From the NCBI RefSeq assembly GCF_020379485.1, contig NC_063452.1, forward strand, positions 27,224,770 through 27,288,769: a stretch of 64,000 bases of DNA, written 5' to 3'. A program made the translations under genes and the position numbers. Source of the DNA: Brassica napus. Taxonomy: Eukaryota > Streptophyta > Magnoliopsida > Brassicales > Brassicaceae. Under the pieces are notes generated by a model, which saw nothing but the letters and a program-made list of their open reading frames with translations, did no database searches and had not been told where the DNA came from. Shown piece by piece: positions 1 through 11,947 of the stretch (position 1 is its first letter; each line of letters opens with the position of its first letter).

Positions 1-502
1 AAAATGATGCACTATTGGAGATGGTCTAAATAGAGAAAAAAATCTTTAAATTAGTATTTATTAATAAATAAAAGACTAAATAATCGTACATCCAGAACTC
101 TAACCCAAATCCAATACTAAACTCTAAACTTTAATTATTAAGTTCTAAAATCAAATATATAAATATATTTATCTCTTAGTGAATTCTATTTTGAAGATTT
201 TTTATGTATTATTTTTTGAATAAAAACTTGATCTAAGGCTATGTAAAGGTATTTTCAAAATTAAATTCATAAAATTTAATATAACTGACCTTACATAATT
301 TAATATTTGATATTTATTAAATTTAGTAGGAAATGTATATTGAGGGGTCGAACGGATAGTACATCGAATGGGTGTAGATTTTTTAGAGCTTCGTTTCTCT
401 CTAATTTATTTCTTTTTCTTTTTCTTTTTGAGAACCATCTAATGTTAAGATGATAATATCATTTTAGCAAAAAAAAGAAGATAATGATATCAGGTTTTCA
501 AA
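1..502. other. AT-rich intergenic DNA
   Basis: No convincing open frame or repeat boundary is visible. The stretch is A/T rich with poly-T and poly-A runs. Confidence 0.5.
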
Positions 503-504
503 TA

Positions 505-789
505 CTTCCTCCGTATCATTTTAAGTGGTGTTTAAAGATTTACAAAAAAATTCATAATAAGTGATGTTCTCAATATTCTAGATAAAATTTAATATCATTT
601 AAACGTGGGAAACTGCTAAAAATACCACATTCATAGTACCACTTTTCATGTTTACACTAACTATTTTTACCCAAACTTTAAAAGAGAGAAAAAAAAATTA
701 ATGATCTTACGGTTAACTAATCTAGACTTAAAGTTTAGAGTTGAGGGGTGAGGCTTTTGGAATGTGAAATTTAGGATTCTAATAATAAA

Positions 790-829
<40 letters not shown>

Positions 830-1271
830 CTTAAAAATTTTAAGTTTTAAAAAAATAGTTTCAAAAAACCTTCAAAAAAATTGAAAAAAAAATCAAAAAA
901 ATTATAAAAAAGTTCGAATTTGAAAAAAGAAATTCGAAACCATTAAAAAAAAATTGATTTTTTATTTATTAAAATAATTATTTATTATATATATAACAAG
1001 AGTATAAGAGCCTTTTGCATATTAATGAAAAATATATTTTTGAAAATGTATCATTAGTGATGGTAAACATGAATAATGATACCAACAATGTGGTAAACAT
1101 GAAAATTCTCAAGAAGTTGTGACCAATTACAAAATACTATATTTTTTCTTATTGGTAAAACTACTTTTATTTAATGTTACTTTTATATAACCAAGATAAA
1201 CTAAATAAATTTTTATATTTTTTTAATTTTTGTGCAAAAACCTTAAATATCATTTAAAATGATATAGAGAG
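505..1271. mobile_element. Stowaway-like MITE, split by a nested MITE
   Basis: The left end reads CTTCCTCCGTATCATTTTAA. The right end, read on the other strand, is CTCTCTATATCATTTTAAAT. Both are flanked by TA (503-504 and 1272-1273), the target duplication of Tc1/mariner-type MITEs. The body is interrupted by a second inverted-repeat element at about 608-1110, so this MITE is the older of the two. Confidence 0.55.
608..1110. mobile_element. MITE with ACCACATT...CATGTTTAC terminal inverted repeats
   Basis: The left end holds ACCACATTCATAGTACCAC followed by TTTTCATGTTTAC. The reverse complement of the right end holds ACCACATTGTTGGTATCA followed by TTATTCATGTTTAC. The interior is A/T rich with a (TA)n run near 796-825. 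Related ends occur at the element at about 18790-19965, which suggests one family. Confidence 0.55.
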
Positions 1272-1592
1272 TACTGAAAAAACGGAAATATAACTTCCTC
1301 CGTTCTAAAATGTAAATGTAAAATGTTTTAGAGAAGTTTTAGAAAGTGCTCTAGAGATCGTTTAAGATACATAATGTTTGTCAAACTAAGTTAAGTTTGT
1401 AATGGGTTACATAGTTATAGTTTCACCATGAGATATTAAACCAATTTCCATTTGGCCTAAAGGAAAATATCATATTAATATTAACTATTTGCCATTTACT
1501 CTATTGATAGGATTCCAAAGTTGGATTTTATTCACCTTAATTGTTTCATGATAGGATAAATTCTCTCTATCAATTTAGAGTAGCATTCCATT

Positions 1593-1881
1593 ATGAAGTT
1601 TATTGTTGTGATTTGTTGTGCGACCTTGCATGTTATTATTTTATTTTGTATAAACGCTTTCAAGTCTAAGGATCTGAATGACAACATACCGACAACTGCG
1701 GAACAACTATTAACTGCGGTGCGGATATAAACATTCAGAGCCTAAATGTATTAGAGGAGAGGCTTCTACCTTTTTCTGCGCAACCAGTTCAAATAACGTG
1801 AGAAATGGGTACAAGCAGTCAAGCAAAGCCGGGTTTTGGGTTAAGCTAAAGACTAAAGAAAGTCCATGCTTCTATTGGTGA
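1593..1881 (+). pseudogene. Possible small secreted Cys-rich peptide relic
   Basis: An ATG at 1593 starts a hydrophobic, signal-peptide-like stretch (MKFIVVICCATLHVIILFCI). After about 40 codons the frame closes. A different frame, from about 1717 to the TGA at 1879-1881, reads as a Cys-containing peptide with CGYKHSEPKC, FFCATSSNN and SPCFYW. The layout is that of small secreted Cys-rich peptides with a frameshift or an unrecognised intron between signal and mature part. I do not recognise the family, and a chance reading cannot be excluded. Confidence 0.25.
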
Positions 1882-1901
1882 CAAATGTATTTAGTCTAGT
1901 A

Positions 1902-2134
1902 CTCCCCCCGTTCTGAAATATAAGATGTTTAGAAAAAAAATTATGTTTTAATATATAAAATGTTTTTATATTTGTAGGTAACTTTAGCTTTATCAAAATC
2001 TGTGTAACCAATCAAATTTAATAACTCTATTTTCTAATTGGTTGAATAGTTTTAATAATTTTTTTTAAAATAAAAAGTAATTTTCTTAATAAGCTGTTTT
2101 ACCTAGAACATTTTATATTTAGAAACAGAGGGAT
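1902..2134. mobile_element. Stowaway-like MITE
   Basis: The left end CTCCCCCCGTTCTGAAATAT and the reverse complement of the right end (CCCTCTGTTTCTAAATATAA) match the Stowaway-type CTCCCTCCGTTTC consensus. TA dinucleotides flank both ends. A further isolated end of this type, CTTCCTCCGTTCTAAAATG, starts near 1293 without a visible partner. Confidence 0.6.
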
Positions 2135-2311
2135 TAATAGTAATGAAATATCCTTAAATAAATTTGGACATAATGTCATTTAATCAAAAAAATAAAAAAA
2201 TCATGAGTTATCCTTACGTGCATAATTTTAATAAAAGAGATTTTAAAAAACGTGCATCATTAAAATGTTACATAAAACATACAGCACTAATATATAACAT
2301 GCATCAATAAA

Positions 2312-3213
2312 ACTAGAATTTGACTCACACAATAGTACGGATATTATTTTCAGTTGATTAAATTAAAAAATATTTATTTATTCAAAAAATATTTAAGAAT
2401 GGCTATGTTTTAAAAAATTATATGGTATTATTTGCTCATAACTCATTTGTCATTTACTAAATTGTTAGAAATAAAATTTTAGCATAATATAACTCAGTTG
2501 TCATTTGCTAAATTTATGGTTTTTATTTATATTTTTTTATTATTTAGTTATAATATTTTCATTTTATATTTGAAAGAGAAATGAATTTTCTTTCAAACAA
2601 TATTTTTGCAAATGTATTTTTTTAAAAATAATCAATTTAAATTGTTATTATCATTGAAAATAATTATTTTTGACATAATTTGAGTTTTCATTTACATCAA
2701 AACTTATCATATTTTAGGATAATTTTAATTTAAAATGTAATTTTCATATTTTTCAAACAAATTCTACAAATATTTTTTAAATATTTTGTTATAATTTTTT
2801 AAAAAATATTGAGTTGTATTTCAAATAAAAATGTAAAGATATTAAAAATATTTTAATTAAAATATGTAAAATTTAATATAGTTTTAAGGAAATAGTCTAA
2901 ATAAAAAAAATTACACATAAAAAAAATCATGATTTTTGTTAACTGGGCGGATCATTATTTATATGATATCGCAAACGAAAGAAAAATTTATCTTTTTACA
3001 ATTATATAATTAACTATGTATACTCATTTTTTTATATTTTTTTATATGATATCACACATTCGTAAAAAAAATAGATAGTTTAAGATGCAAAAAAAAGAAA
3101 TATTTACTTAATGAATATAATATGAATGAATTTTACAAATACATCATTTAATAAAATAAATAATTAAAAACTGAAAATTCATATCCGCGCTGGCGCGCGG
3201 ATCAGGATCTAGT
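2312..3213. mobile_element. Helitron-derived unit with inverted 3'-type ends
   Basis: The right end carries a GC hairpin (CCGCGC-TGGC-GCGCGG, 3184-3200) followed by ATCAGGATCTAGT ending at 3213, the hairpin-plus-CTAGT signature of a plant Helitron 3' terminus. The left end starts ACTAGAATTTGACTC, which on the minus strand is a degenerate version of the same terminus. The interior is A/T rich without coding potential. Two opposed 3' termini suggest either a composite of two elements or a known non-autonomous derivative. Confidence 0.45.
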
Positions 3214-3587
3214 GTACTGGGATTAGTAAGTTTTACGATAGATGCCATTATAATTATATGCTAGCTAAATAAGCAATGAATAATATGCTTTTTAAGTCGT
3301 GGTGAGAAGAGGTGGTGAAGATTGCTGTATTATATATCACTATCAAAGAATTGTAGAATAAGTTAAGATACCAAAAACACGTAAATTAATGAGAACAAAA
3401 TCGAAAGCAAATCTTTAATATATTAACTTCTCATCATATTTAAAAAAAAATTCGTTTATGGAAATATGGCATGTAATTAAGTTTTGATATACTCACTTCG
3501 GTATAAAAGATCTTAAACTAATCTTTCGCATGTTAAGTTAGATCTTTACAAATCTTTAATAGAATAGATATTGAGTAAAATTTCAAA
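3214..3587. other. Intergenic DNA between Helitron and Emigrant
   Basis: I see nothing coding. The stretch is A/T rich and ends at the TA target dinucleotide of the Emigrant-type MITE at 3588-3589. Confidence 0.5.
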
Positions 3588-3653
3588 TACAGTGAAACCT
3601 CTATAAATTAATAATGTTGGAATTACATCAAAACTATAATTTTTTTTGTTAAT

Positions 3654-3735
3654 GGGCAATTTTCCATAATGGCACTTTTGAAGTTTTTGTCACCAAAATA
3701 GCATCAGAAGGAGAAAGTCACAGAAATGACATTCA
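3654..3735 (+). repeat. Left terminal inverted repeat of the MULE
   Basis: Starts GGGCAATTTTCCATAATGGC. It is nearly the same as the left end of the smaller element at 31640 (GGCAATTCTCCATAATAGTC). The next 150 bp are a CpG-rich leader with repeated ACGCGACGCGACGGCG, a likely promoter/leader for the plus-strand gene. Confidence 0.75.
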
Positions 3736-4533
3736 TTAATTGGTAAAATGTCTCTGATACCCTTGTTTTAAAATTAATTAAACAGACAGAAAAAAAAAAA
3801 ATCAGAACCGCCTCTCTCTCACGCGACGCGACGGCGATTCTTCTTCTCGATCTCTTCGACGCGACGCGACGGCGCCGACGCTCTCCGATTTCGTTTGATC
3901 ATTTCCGGTGATCATCTCACGAAGATTCGACTCTCCAAGGTATGATTCCTCTTCTTAGGGTTTCCTATTTGGGGATTTCGATTTGTTGTTTGAATATTTG
4001 ATGTTCCGAGTTCTTTTTGTTGATAATTTGTTCCGATTTGACATTGCTTCAAAGCTGAATGGTGTGTGTTGTTCTTCGTTTTGTTATAGTTCTCTTGTTA
4101 ATCAAAAATTTTTAGAATTTCATAGTTAAGAACACACACAAAAATTGTAGCTTTTTCTTATGCTTTAATCGTTATTATCAATGGTTTATGAAGAAAAAAT
4201 ACAATTTTACTTTGTGTTTTCGACTTGAAATTTACTTAGTGTTTTGAATGTTTTATGTTCCTATTTCTTCTCTTATCAAGCTTTAATTGTTTCATATTCA
4301 GATTTTTTATTGAGTCTTATTGTGTCATTTGGTTAGATTAGGTGATATGATACCGTTTCAAACCTCTGTTTTGATGTTTTAATTCTCTTGTTCCTCTAAA
4401 ATCAGGTTAGCAGTTGTTAGTTGGTAGGCTCATGATTTCATTCATGACCATGTTGGTTGTTTGTTTATGATGTTTCTTTGATATTTCGAGCTCTTTTTGT
4501 TGCTAATTTGATTTCCGGAAGTTTGAAATTGTT

Positions 4534-4553
4534 TTCAGGATATCTTTCCTGAT
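4534..4553. promoter_or_regulatory. Palindromic motif copy in the MULE leader
   Basis: TTCAGGATATCTTTCCTGAT, one of the first copies of the dispersed imperfect palindrome in this element. It lies in the transcribed-leader region upstream of the DUF1985 gene. Further leader copies start at 5088, 5537, 5694 and 5715. Confidence 0.5.
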
Positions 4554-4559
4554 TGGTTT

Positions 4560-5420
4560 CCATATGCTATTGTAAGATTTGTTTATGTTCTTTGGGTTTC
4601 ATTTTTTGTCGTAGCTTGCGTCTAGGACTCCAATAAACAGAAAGGGGGTGATTATCATCAAGTATCCATCTAATCGATGGATAATCCAACTGTTGCCTTG
4701 GTTTACCTTTCTGCTGCCTTTCTCCTTGCATGCATCGTAGCTGGTCTGTTCTCAAGTCTGTCTTGTTCAAAAAGCACCAGCTTCTTTATCATCATCATTG
4801 GGAACACAAGCTTTTGAGGTAATGTATTCTGTTCTTTTCAACATAAAGTTGATTCTATTGATTATGTGGGATTTGCTTGTGTTCGTGAGTGTTTTGCTTG
4901 TGAAAACTTGTGGAATTTTTTTATCTTTTATCTTCTGGAAGGCGTTTCGTGTATCTAATACAGTTTCTTGTTGTTTTATATGATGATCCAAACACTTGGA
5001 CTTATGTTTCTCCTCCAAATTTGACAAAAAGAGTATATGCTCGTTCTGGTTCTTCCTTTTTTTTGTTTTAGGAAGAATTTGTAGATATTCAGGAATGTCT
5101 TCTTAATTTTGATTTCTACTTTGCATATTCATTTATGATGTTTGTTCAACTCTATTTAATGTTGAATTTGATTTGTTTAGCTTAGCTTTCCTAATCGAAA
5201 AGTTGAATTTGATTTGTTTGGTATTTTTTCCTATTAACCCGAGAAGCTTGCGTTTGTTTTCCAGCGAAGCAAATATCCTTAAGTTGTTGGAGCTCAAAGC
5301 AAAGGCTTTTGAATTGTGGGAAAACAAAGTTGTTGGAGCTCAAATATTCTCTGACATAAACCATCTCTTTGAAGTATGTTGCAGATTCAAGCTTCTTTGT
5401 GAGTGATCTCGTTGTCTACT
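4560..5420 (+). other. Leader region, possibly with unrecognised captured fragments
   Basis: This stretch lies between the CpG-rich left end and the DUF1985 gene and holds several short open frames. At 4677 a frame reads MDNPTVALVYLSAAFLLACI, a hydrophobic segment. Near 4978 another reads YDDPNTWTYVSPPNLTKRVY, reminiscent of a kelch-like repeat. Near 5260 a third reads SEANILKLLELKAKAFELWE. They are in different frames and I cannot assign them to a family. MULEs often pick up host exons, so capture is possible but unproven. The palindromic motif copy at 5088 sits here. Confidence 0.3.
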
Positions 5421-5714
5421 GCTTCTTGCTTGTGTATAGGCTTGGTGAAATCCGAGAGTTCACGAGTGCGTGTTTTTAGTTCGTGTTGCTTTTGAATTTG
5501 GGTCTGAGGTCTGAGGTATTGATAGAGTTATACATATTTAGGATCGCCTTCTTAATTTTTCTTGTTTTACTATCAAAAATGACTTATATCCTTCCTAGCT
5601 CGTGTTGTTTTTGAATTTGGGACTGAGGTATTGATAGAGTTGCATTGATAATGGATAGGATTGTGAAAGTATGTGTGTGTTTCTTTTTCTTAATTCAGGA
5701 AGGGTTTGTATTGT

Positions 5715-5734
5715 TTCAGGAAAGCCTTCCAGAA
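5715..5734. promoter_or_regulatory. Near-perfect copy of the MULE palindromic motif
   Basis: TTCAGGAAAGCCTTCCAGAA sits 48 bp before the ATG of the DUF1985 gene, next to a weaker copy at 5694. The downstream tract ends in TTTACGCAG at 5762-5770, a plausible splice acceptor of a leader intron, so the motif probably lies in an intron. Confidence 0.6.
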
Positions 5735-7268
5735 AAGTTTGAAAAAAAAAATTTCCCCTTGTTTACGCAGGATAGAAACAAATGGAAGATTCATTACCTC
5801 TCACACTAACTCTGCCTGAGCTCAAGTGCCCTATTGGTTCAGATCCAAAGGAAAAAAAGGTGTCAATAAACCAACATTCAACCTCGATGTATATCTTCAT
5901 TGTTGAGAGTATTCTAACAGCAAATGAGACTGAGAGAGTACGAGGGTTTTTGGGACCTGTAATGAGGCTCAGTGGGAGGAGTGAAATGAAATTATCAGGA
6001 AAGACTGTCTACGATATTCTCACAAGAAGCATCGTTACTGTCAAAAAGAATGAAGCTTGGTTCCATTTCGCTGGTCAGCCAATGAAGTTCTCTATAAGAG
6101 AATTTCATATGGTGACCGGTTTGAAATGTAATGGTGAAGTAGAAGGACTACGAGGGGAGTATGAGTGGGACCTACTAAAGGGGCGTACTCATAAGTTAAG
6201 CGACGTGTTGAACCAGCTCAAAAAGACAAGAGTAGATGCTTCTGATGAGAGAGTTTGCCTCGCAATGCTCCTCCTGGTAGAGAGCATATTGCTGCCGAAG
6301 AACAACAAAGGGACTTTCCCTTTGGAGTATGTCAACAAAGCAAAGGATATGATGTATCCATGGGGAAGAGACGCTTACCTGGTGCTCCTGAGGTCAATTC
6401 AAAAAGCTGTCGCAAACCACCTGGAGGATACTTCAAAATTCGAGTTGCAAGGTTATCCTCTAGTATTCCATCTTTGGATACTAGAGTCCATTCCCTTGCA
6501 ACGAGATAAGTTCAGTAATTGGGCACCGACTGTTGATGTTCCTGGACCGATTTACTTGTGTGAGAAATACACTGAGCTAGAAAATCCATCACTTGAACGG
6601 GTTTTACAGATTGAAGCTCAAAAAAAGGCAAGCATTTACAGTGACCTTGTTTTGATATCTTTCTCTGTTTATTTCGCTTCTTCTTTTTTAAAACTTATTC
6701 TCATTGGTTTCTCTTTTTTTATGCTTTCAGCTGAAGGTCACATGCATCCTACCTCCTATTCCTCATGATCCAGAAGATGATGTCTCCATGGAAGACGAAC
6801 ATAGTGACGAGTTGGAATCTGTGAAAGATATATCCAAGAAAGGGTACAAGTTTAAAGCCGATGATTGGAAAAATAGGTCTGTAGACACATTGGACACATT
6901 GGATGCTCTTATTCATATGACGATTCATATGACGGAAAATGTGGAGACTAGCCAAGCTTCTGCTTCGATTGAGGATGACTCAGAAAATGCCAAACTGAAT
7001 AAGATCATCAAGTTAATGATGGAGAATGCCAAGAGCATGAAGGATCGAATGTCCTTACTGGAAGCAGAGAACATGGAGCTTAGAGCCCGTGTGTCAGAGT
7101 TGGAAGGAAACCAGAATGTTGCTCCACACACTCAGACTCCAGTTTTTCCCACTAATGTGACACAACAGGTAAATTCTCAAAAAATCTTGTTTTACATTTG
7201 GACTTTTCAAGTAATATTTGGAAAATCTTGTACTGTTCTTGAATGCCCTCCTAATTTTTGACACACAG

Positions 7269-8986
7269 CGATCCAGTGGGACACCTTTATCTCGAATGTC
7301 TCAACAGCCTGAGACCCCTTCCCTTCAGATTCAAGAATTCTCTCCTAATTTGCCACGAGAGGTATATGCTCAAGATATTGTTTTGCATTTTGAGTTTTGA
7401 AGTAATATTTGGAAGCTTTTGAACACACTTAGGATGACTTTTCCTGTGCAGACAGGGAGAGAGCCATTTAATGAGACCCCTTCCCTTCAGACTCAAGAAT
7501 TCTCTCCTAATTTGCCACGAGAGGTATATGCTCAAGATATTGTTTTACATTTTGAGTTTTGAAGTAATGTTTGGAAGCTTTTGTGCACACTTGTGATGAC
7601 CTTTCCTGATTTTTTGAAGACTGGGAGAGAGCCATTTAATGAGAACCCTTCCCTTCAGACTCAAGAATTCTCTCCTAATTTGCCACAAGAGGTATATGCT
7701 CAAGATATTGTTTTACATTTTTGAGTTTTGAAGTAATGTTTGGAAGCTTTTGTGCACATTTGGGATGACATTTCCTGAATTTTGCAGAGTGTGAGAGAGC
7801 CATTGAATGAGACAACTTCCCTTCAGACTCAAGAATTCTCTCTTAATTTGACACCAGAGGTATATGCTCAAAAATATTGATTTATACTTGGAGTATACAA
7901 GTAGCTTTGTAAGCTTTTGTACATATAAAGGCATTTCTGATTTTCTTGTAGAATGACCCAGAGCGATCATATGAGACGCCATTCAATGCTAATGAAAAAG
8001 AAAATCTTAGCGATGAAGTAAGATTTTTTTCTAAAATTATAGTTGATGGTATTTTGGTAGAAAAACTAATGAGAAAATGTTTTTCCCAGGATGCTACAGA
8101 GCCTGCGACTGTGATCATTGAGACTCAAGTTTGTACTCCAGTTCTAACGCAACAGGTACATACACAAAAAAATCTTGAACTTTTCAATTAATTTTTGGAA
8201 GCTTTTGTACTTGTTCATGATCCAAATCCTGTTTTTCTCTGCTTTGCAGGTGGGAACAGAGGCAACGAATGAGACATCTGTCTCTCCAATAGCTCCACAG
8301 AGTATTGAGACTCCGGTTTTTACTCCAATTCAAATGCAGCAGGTACATGCTCAAAAAAATCTTGGACTTTTACATTAATGTTGGGAAGCTTTTGTACTTG
8401 TTCATTATCCCATTCCTGATTTTTTTTTTGTTTTCCAGACGGTAACAGAGGGAACGTATGACTCTACAGAGCCTCTGACTGAAATAATTTCAGCAACCAA
8501 TAAACAGGTAAGCATAAAAACTCTTTCATAGATTCAACTTAAACTTTGTTTAAGTTGATATCTGTGTTTGTTCATGATCCAAATCCTGTTTTTCTCTGCT
8601 TTGCAGGTGGGAACAGAGGCAACGAATGAGACACCTGTCTCTCCAATAGCTCCACAGAGTATTGAGACTCCATTTTTTACTCCAATTCAGACGCAACAGG
8701 TACATGCTCAAAAAAATCTTGGACTTTTACATTAATTTTTGGAAGCTTTTGTAGTTGTTCATGATCCCATTCCTGACTTTTTTTTTGTTTTGCAGATGGT
8801 AACAGAGGGAACGTATGACTCAACAGAGCCTTTGACTGAAATCATTTCAGCAACCAATAAAGAGCCTTTGACTGAAATAATTTCAGCAATCAATAAACAG
8901 GTAAGCAGAAAAACTCTTTCATAGCTTCAACTTAAACTTTAAATCGTAGAAACTCATTCATAACTACCTCTTTTATTTTATTACAG
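7269..8986 (+). repeat. Tandem exon-intron repeat inside the DUF1985 gene
   Basis: Two families of direct repeat, each one short exon plus its intron, are stacked here. The first (exons at 7269-7361, 7452-7521, 7620-7691 and 7788-7859) has a unit of about 165-170 bp. Its exons share CTTCAGACTCAAGAATTCTC and its introns share TATGCTCAAGATATTG. The second alternates exons 8250-8342/8607-8699 and 8439-8507/8796-8900, about 357 bp apart. Splice sites are mostly preserved, so the units add repeated peptide segments. Nearly every intron contains one copy of the palindromic motif close to its acceptor. Confidence 0.75.
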
Positions 8987-10439
8987 GAGGATACACATGC
9001 TGTGCATAGCACACCTTCCTCTCTAGTCTCTTCACTATAATTTCACGAGTTATTGAAGAAACACAACATCCTCAGACAAGTGCATCTTCACCACTTTCTA
9101 CTCTCTTTGAAAACGGGGCAGATGTTGAGATTGCAACTAGCGATGACGCTACTTGTCGAATCTGGTATCCTGGAAATGTATTTGCTACAAATCTGTGTGA
9201 TGGGATAGAGAAGGTGGCAGTAACACTGTTTGCGGACCAAAAGAGAGTTACTGTAACAGCAGACAAAATCCGCCCTAAGCCACCCGCTGATGACAGAGAA
9301 AAGAAGTTTGAGATGATGGATAATGTTGAAGCATTTTACAGTAAAGGCTGGAGCAGTGGACAAGTCAGAATGATTCTGGGTGAGAACACATTTTCTGTTT
9401 ATCTGAATAGCTGGATGGAAACACTTGAATTCAAAGCTTCAGATTTGAGAATTCATAGAGAATGGCTAGATGGAGTGTGGAAGATGGCAGATGAGGTAAT
9501 TTATATATCTTAGATAAGTTGAACTACAATTCTCTATGCATATTTAGGATTGTCATCCTGATTTTTGTTGTACTTGCACAGACTCCATTGCATGAGACGG
9601 CTTCCAGACAAGATGAAGCCAATCCAGATCAGACGCAGCAGGTACATGCTCAAAAACATATTGGACTTTTCAATTAATTTTTAGAAACCCTTGTACGTGT
9701 TCATGTTCCCATTCCTGACTTCAGGATACTAAGGAGCCTACGAATGAGAACATTTCACAAAATATTTCGGACACACAGCGCCTTACTCGAGCTCGCGCAA
9801 AAATATTAAGAGAGCAAAATAAGATATTACTCATTGATGTTATACATATTTAGGATTGTCTTCCTAATTTTTTCTTGTTTTACTATCAAAAATGACTTAT
9901 ATCCTTGAATAAAAATCATCACAGAACGAAGAACCCAGAGTTCAAACTCACTTTGATGTCGGTGCTAATGTGGAGATTGCATCAAAAGATGAAGACAGAT
10001 ATGTGAAATGGTATCCAGGAGTTGTGTTGAAAATAGATATTCGAAATGGGGTTGAGATGTTGAAGGTTGAGTACTCAACACGGTTTCGGGACAAAGAGAA
10101 AAGGACAAAGAAACTTCAGGAAAGTGTGTCCATTGACAGTATCCGTCCTCAACCACCACCTGGAGATACAAAAGGTTTTGAACTGATGGATAAGGTGGAG
10201 GCGTACCACAATGACGGCTGGTGCAGTGGAGTAGTTCATATAATTTTAAGTAATGACATATATTCTGTCCGTTTCAACAGTTCTACTGAATTCATTCAGT
10301 TCAACCTTTCTGATCTGCGCATACCTAAAGAATGGGTAGCTGGTGTTTGGAAGATGGAAAAAGAGGTAAACCAAATGCCTAAGATCCACTTAGATTGAAG
10401 TTCACTTCAATATTCTGATATATCGGTTTTGTTTCTCAG

Positions 10440-10800
10440 ATAGAAGTACAGCAGACTCAGAGTGTGAAGCCAACACAAGACGATCATGCAAAAAAGGTAT
10501 GAAATATTTATACATCATATTAGGAAGGCTTTCATGAATAAAAGATAAAATGATCCTGAATTTTGGTCTTTCTAAGATACTTTATATTTGTTTTTAATTA
10601 AAGGGGAAGCCTGTTGTTGGTATGAAGAGGAAAGCAACTACTCAGCCAGTAGATCATGCAAAAAAGGTATGAAATATTTATACATCATATTAAGAAGGCT
10701 TTCATGAATAAAAGATAAAATGATACTGAAATTTTGTCTTTCTAAGATACTTTGTATTTGTTTTTAATTAAAGGGGAAACCTGTTGTTGGTATGAAGAAA
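10440..10800 (+). repeat. Duplicated basic exon plus intron (about 170 bp unit)
   Basis: The block ending TAGATCATGCAAAAAAGGTA with its intron and following exon is present twice (introns 10497-10603 and 10667-10773). The exons encode Lys/Arg-rich segments (GKPVVGMKRKATTQPVDHAK and GKPVVGMKKKTIAQPVDRLA). Each intron carries a motif copy, at 10519 and 10689. Confidence 0.7.
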
Positions 10801-11927
10801 AAAACAATTGCTCAGCCAGTAGATCGTCTTGCTTTTCTTCAACGAGAAGAGAAGAGGCGAATAGTACCTAGAAACCCTCCTATGCCTGTAACACCTAAGG
10901 TTATCCTTCCTATTGATCCATTTGTGACACCTGAATTTCCTCAGTTTTCAAGGCTTGGATATTGGATGCAACTATGCGGCATACATTATGTGTAAGCAAA
11001 TTATGTCCTTGTATAAAATATTCGTAATTTATTTTGGCAGAGATTTGATTGATACTTTTAACTTTTGTCAAGTACAGGCCTCTCTATATCAATGGAAACA
11101 AAATAGAGAAAAATTTCTTTGAATACCTTGACAATGCAAAAAACAATCTCAAAGAAAAGGTAATTAATTTAAAATATGTTTCATATCCCACAATTATTCT
11201 TTGTGCATATGAATAGGAAGAGATTAGGTTGAGCTATACTAGATGTTCTTGTTATTGCAATTGTGGATTTTGTCAAAAAAGAAAGTTGGTTTCGGTGGTT
11301 ACATAGCGTGATGTTATTCTTGTTTATTCGATTGTGTCAAAATTCCACTGTGTCTATGAAATTTTCTAACTATATTGTTACTTTGGCAGCACGTAGATGC
11401 TGCATTTGCAATGCTAAATCAAAAGAGAATTGAGCAATCTTCTTGGTTCAGCGAGCAAGGTATCCCAAAAGCTTGCTTTCTACCAGTCCAGTTCTTTGAA
11501 ACGGTTGGATACAGTTATGAAAATCTCTAGAAGCCAGATAAAAAAGGAATAAACATCATAAAGGGTTGGGTAGGCGAAGTTGTGAGAGGTTTAATACGTC
11601 CAAATAAGATGTGGATGCAAGATGCTGACATAGTCTATGGTGTCGTTCATGAAAGACTTGTGGATCACTTCATTGGGGTGGAGATACATCTGATGGAGAA
11701 CACAATCAGAATCTTTCAATGTGGCGTTCACAAGGTTAAAGAAAACCTCTAATCCAAAAACTGGCAGGTAAATGTTTGTGTCTGTTTAATGTCTTCTTTC
11801 TTAGGATTTTGCTATGTTCTGATGTGTTAGGAATGTTTCTCTGTTGTTTAAGCGCTCTGTTCTTGTTTCTCTATGTGAAAATAGAGTTATCATTGAAATG
11901 AGTAAGCATAGGATATCATTTGTCAAA

Positions 11928-11947
11928 TTCAGGATGGCTTTCCAGAA
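11928..11947. promoter_or_regulatory. Palindromic motif in the last Ulp1 intron
   Basis: TTCAGGATGGCTTTCCAGAA, identical to the copy at 12546-12565. It is close to the consensus and lies 34 bp before the splice acceptor. Confidence 0.6.
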
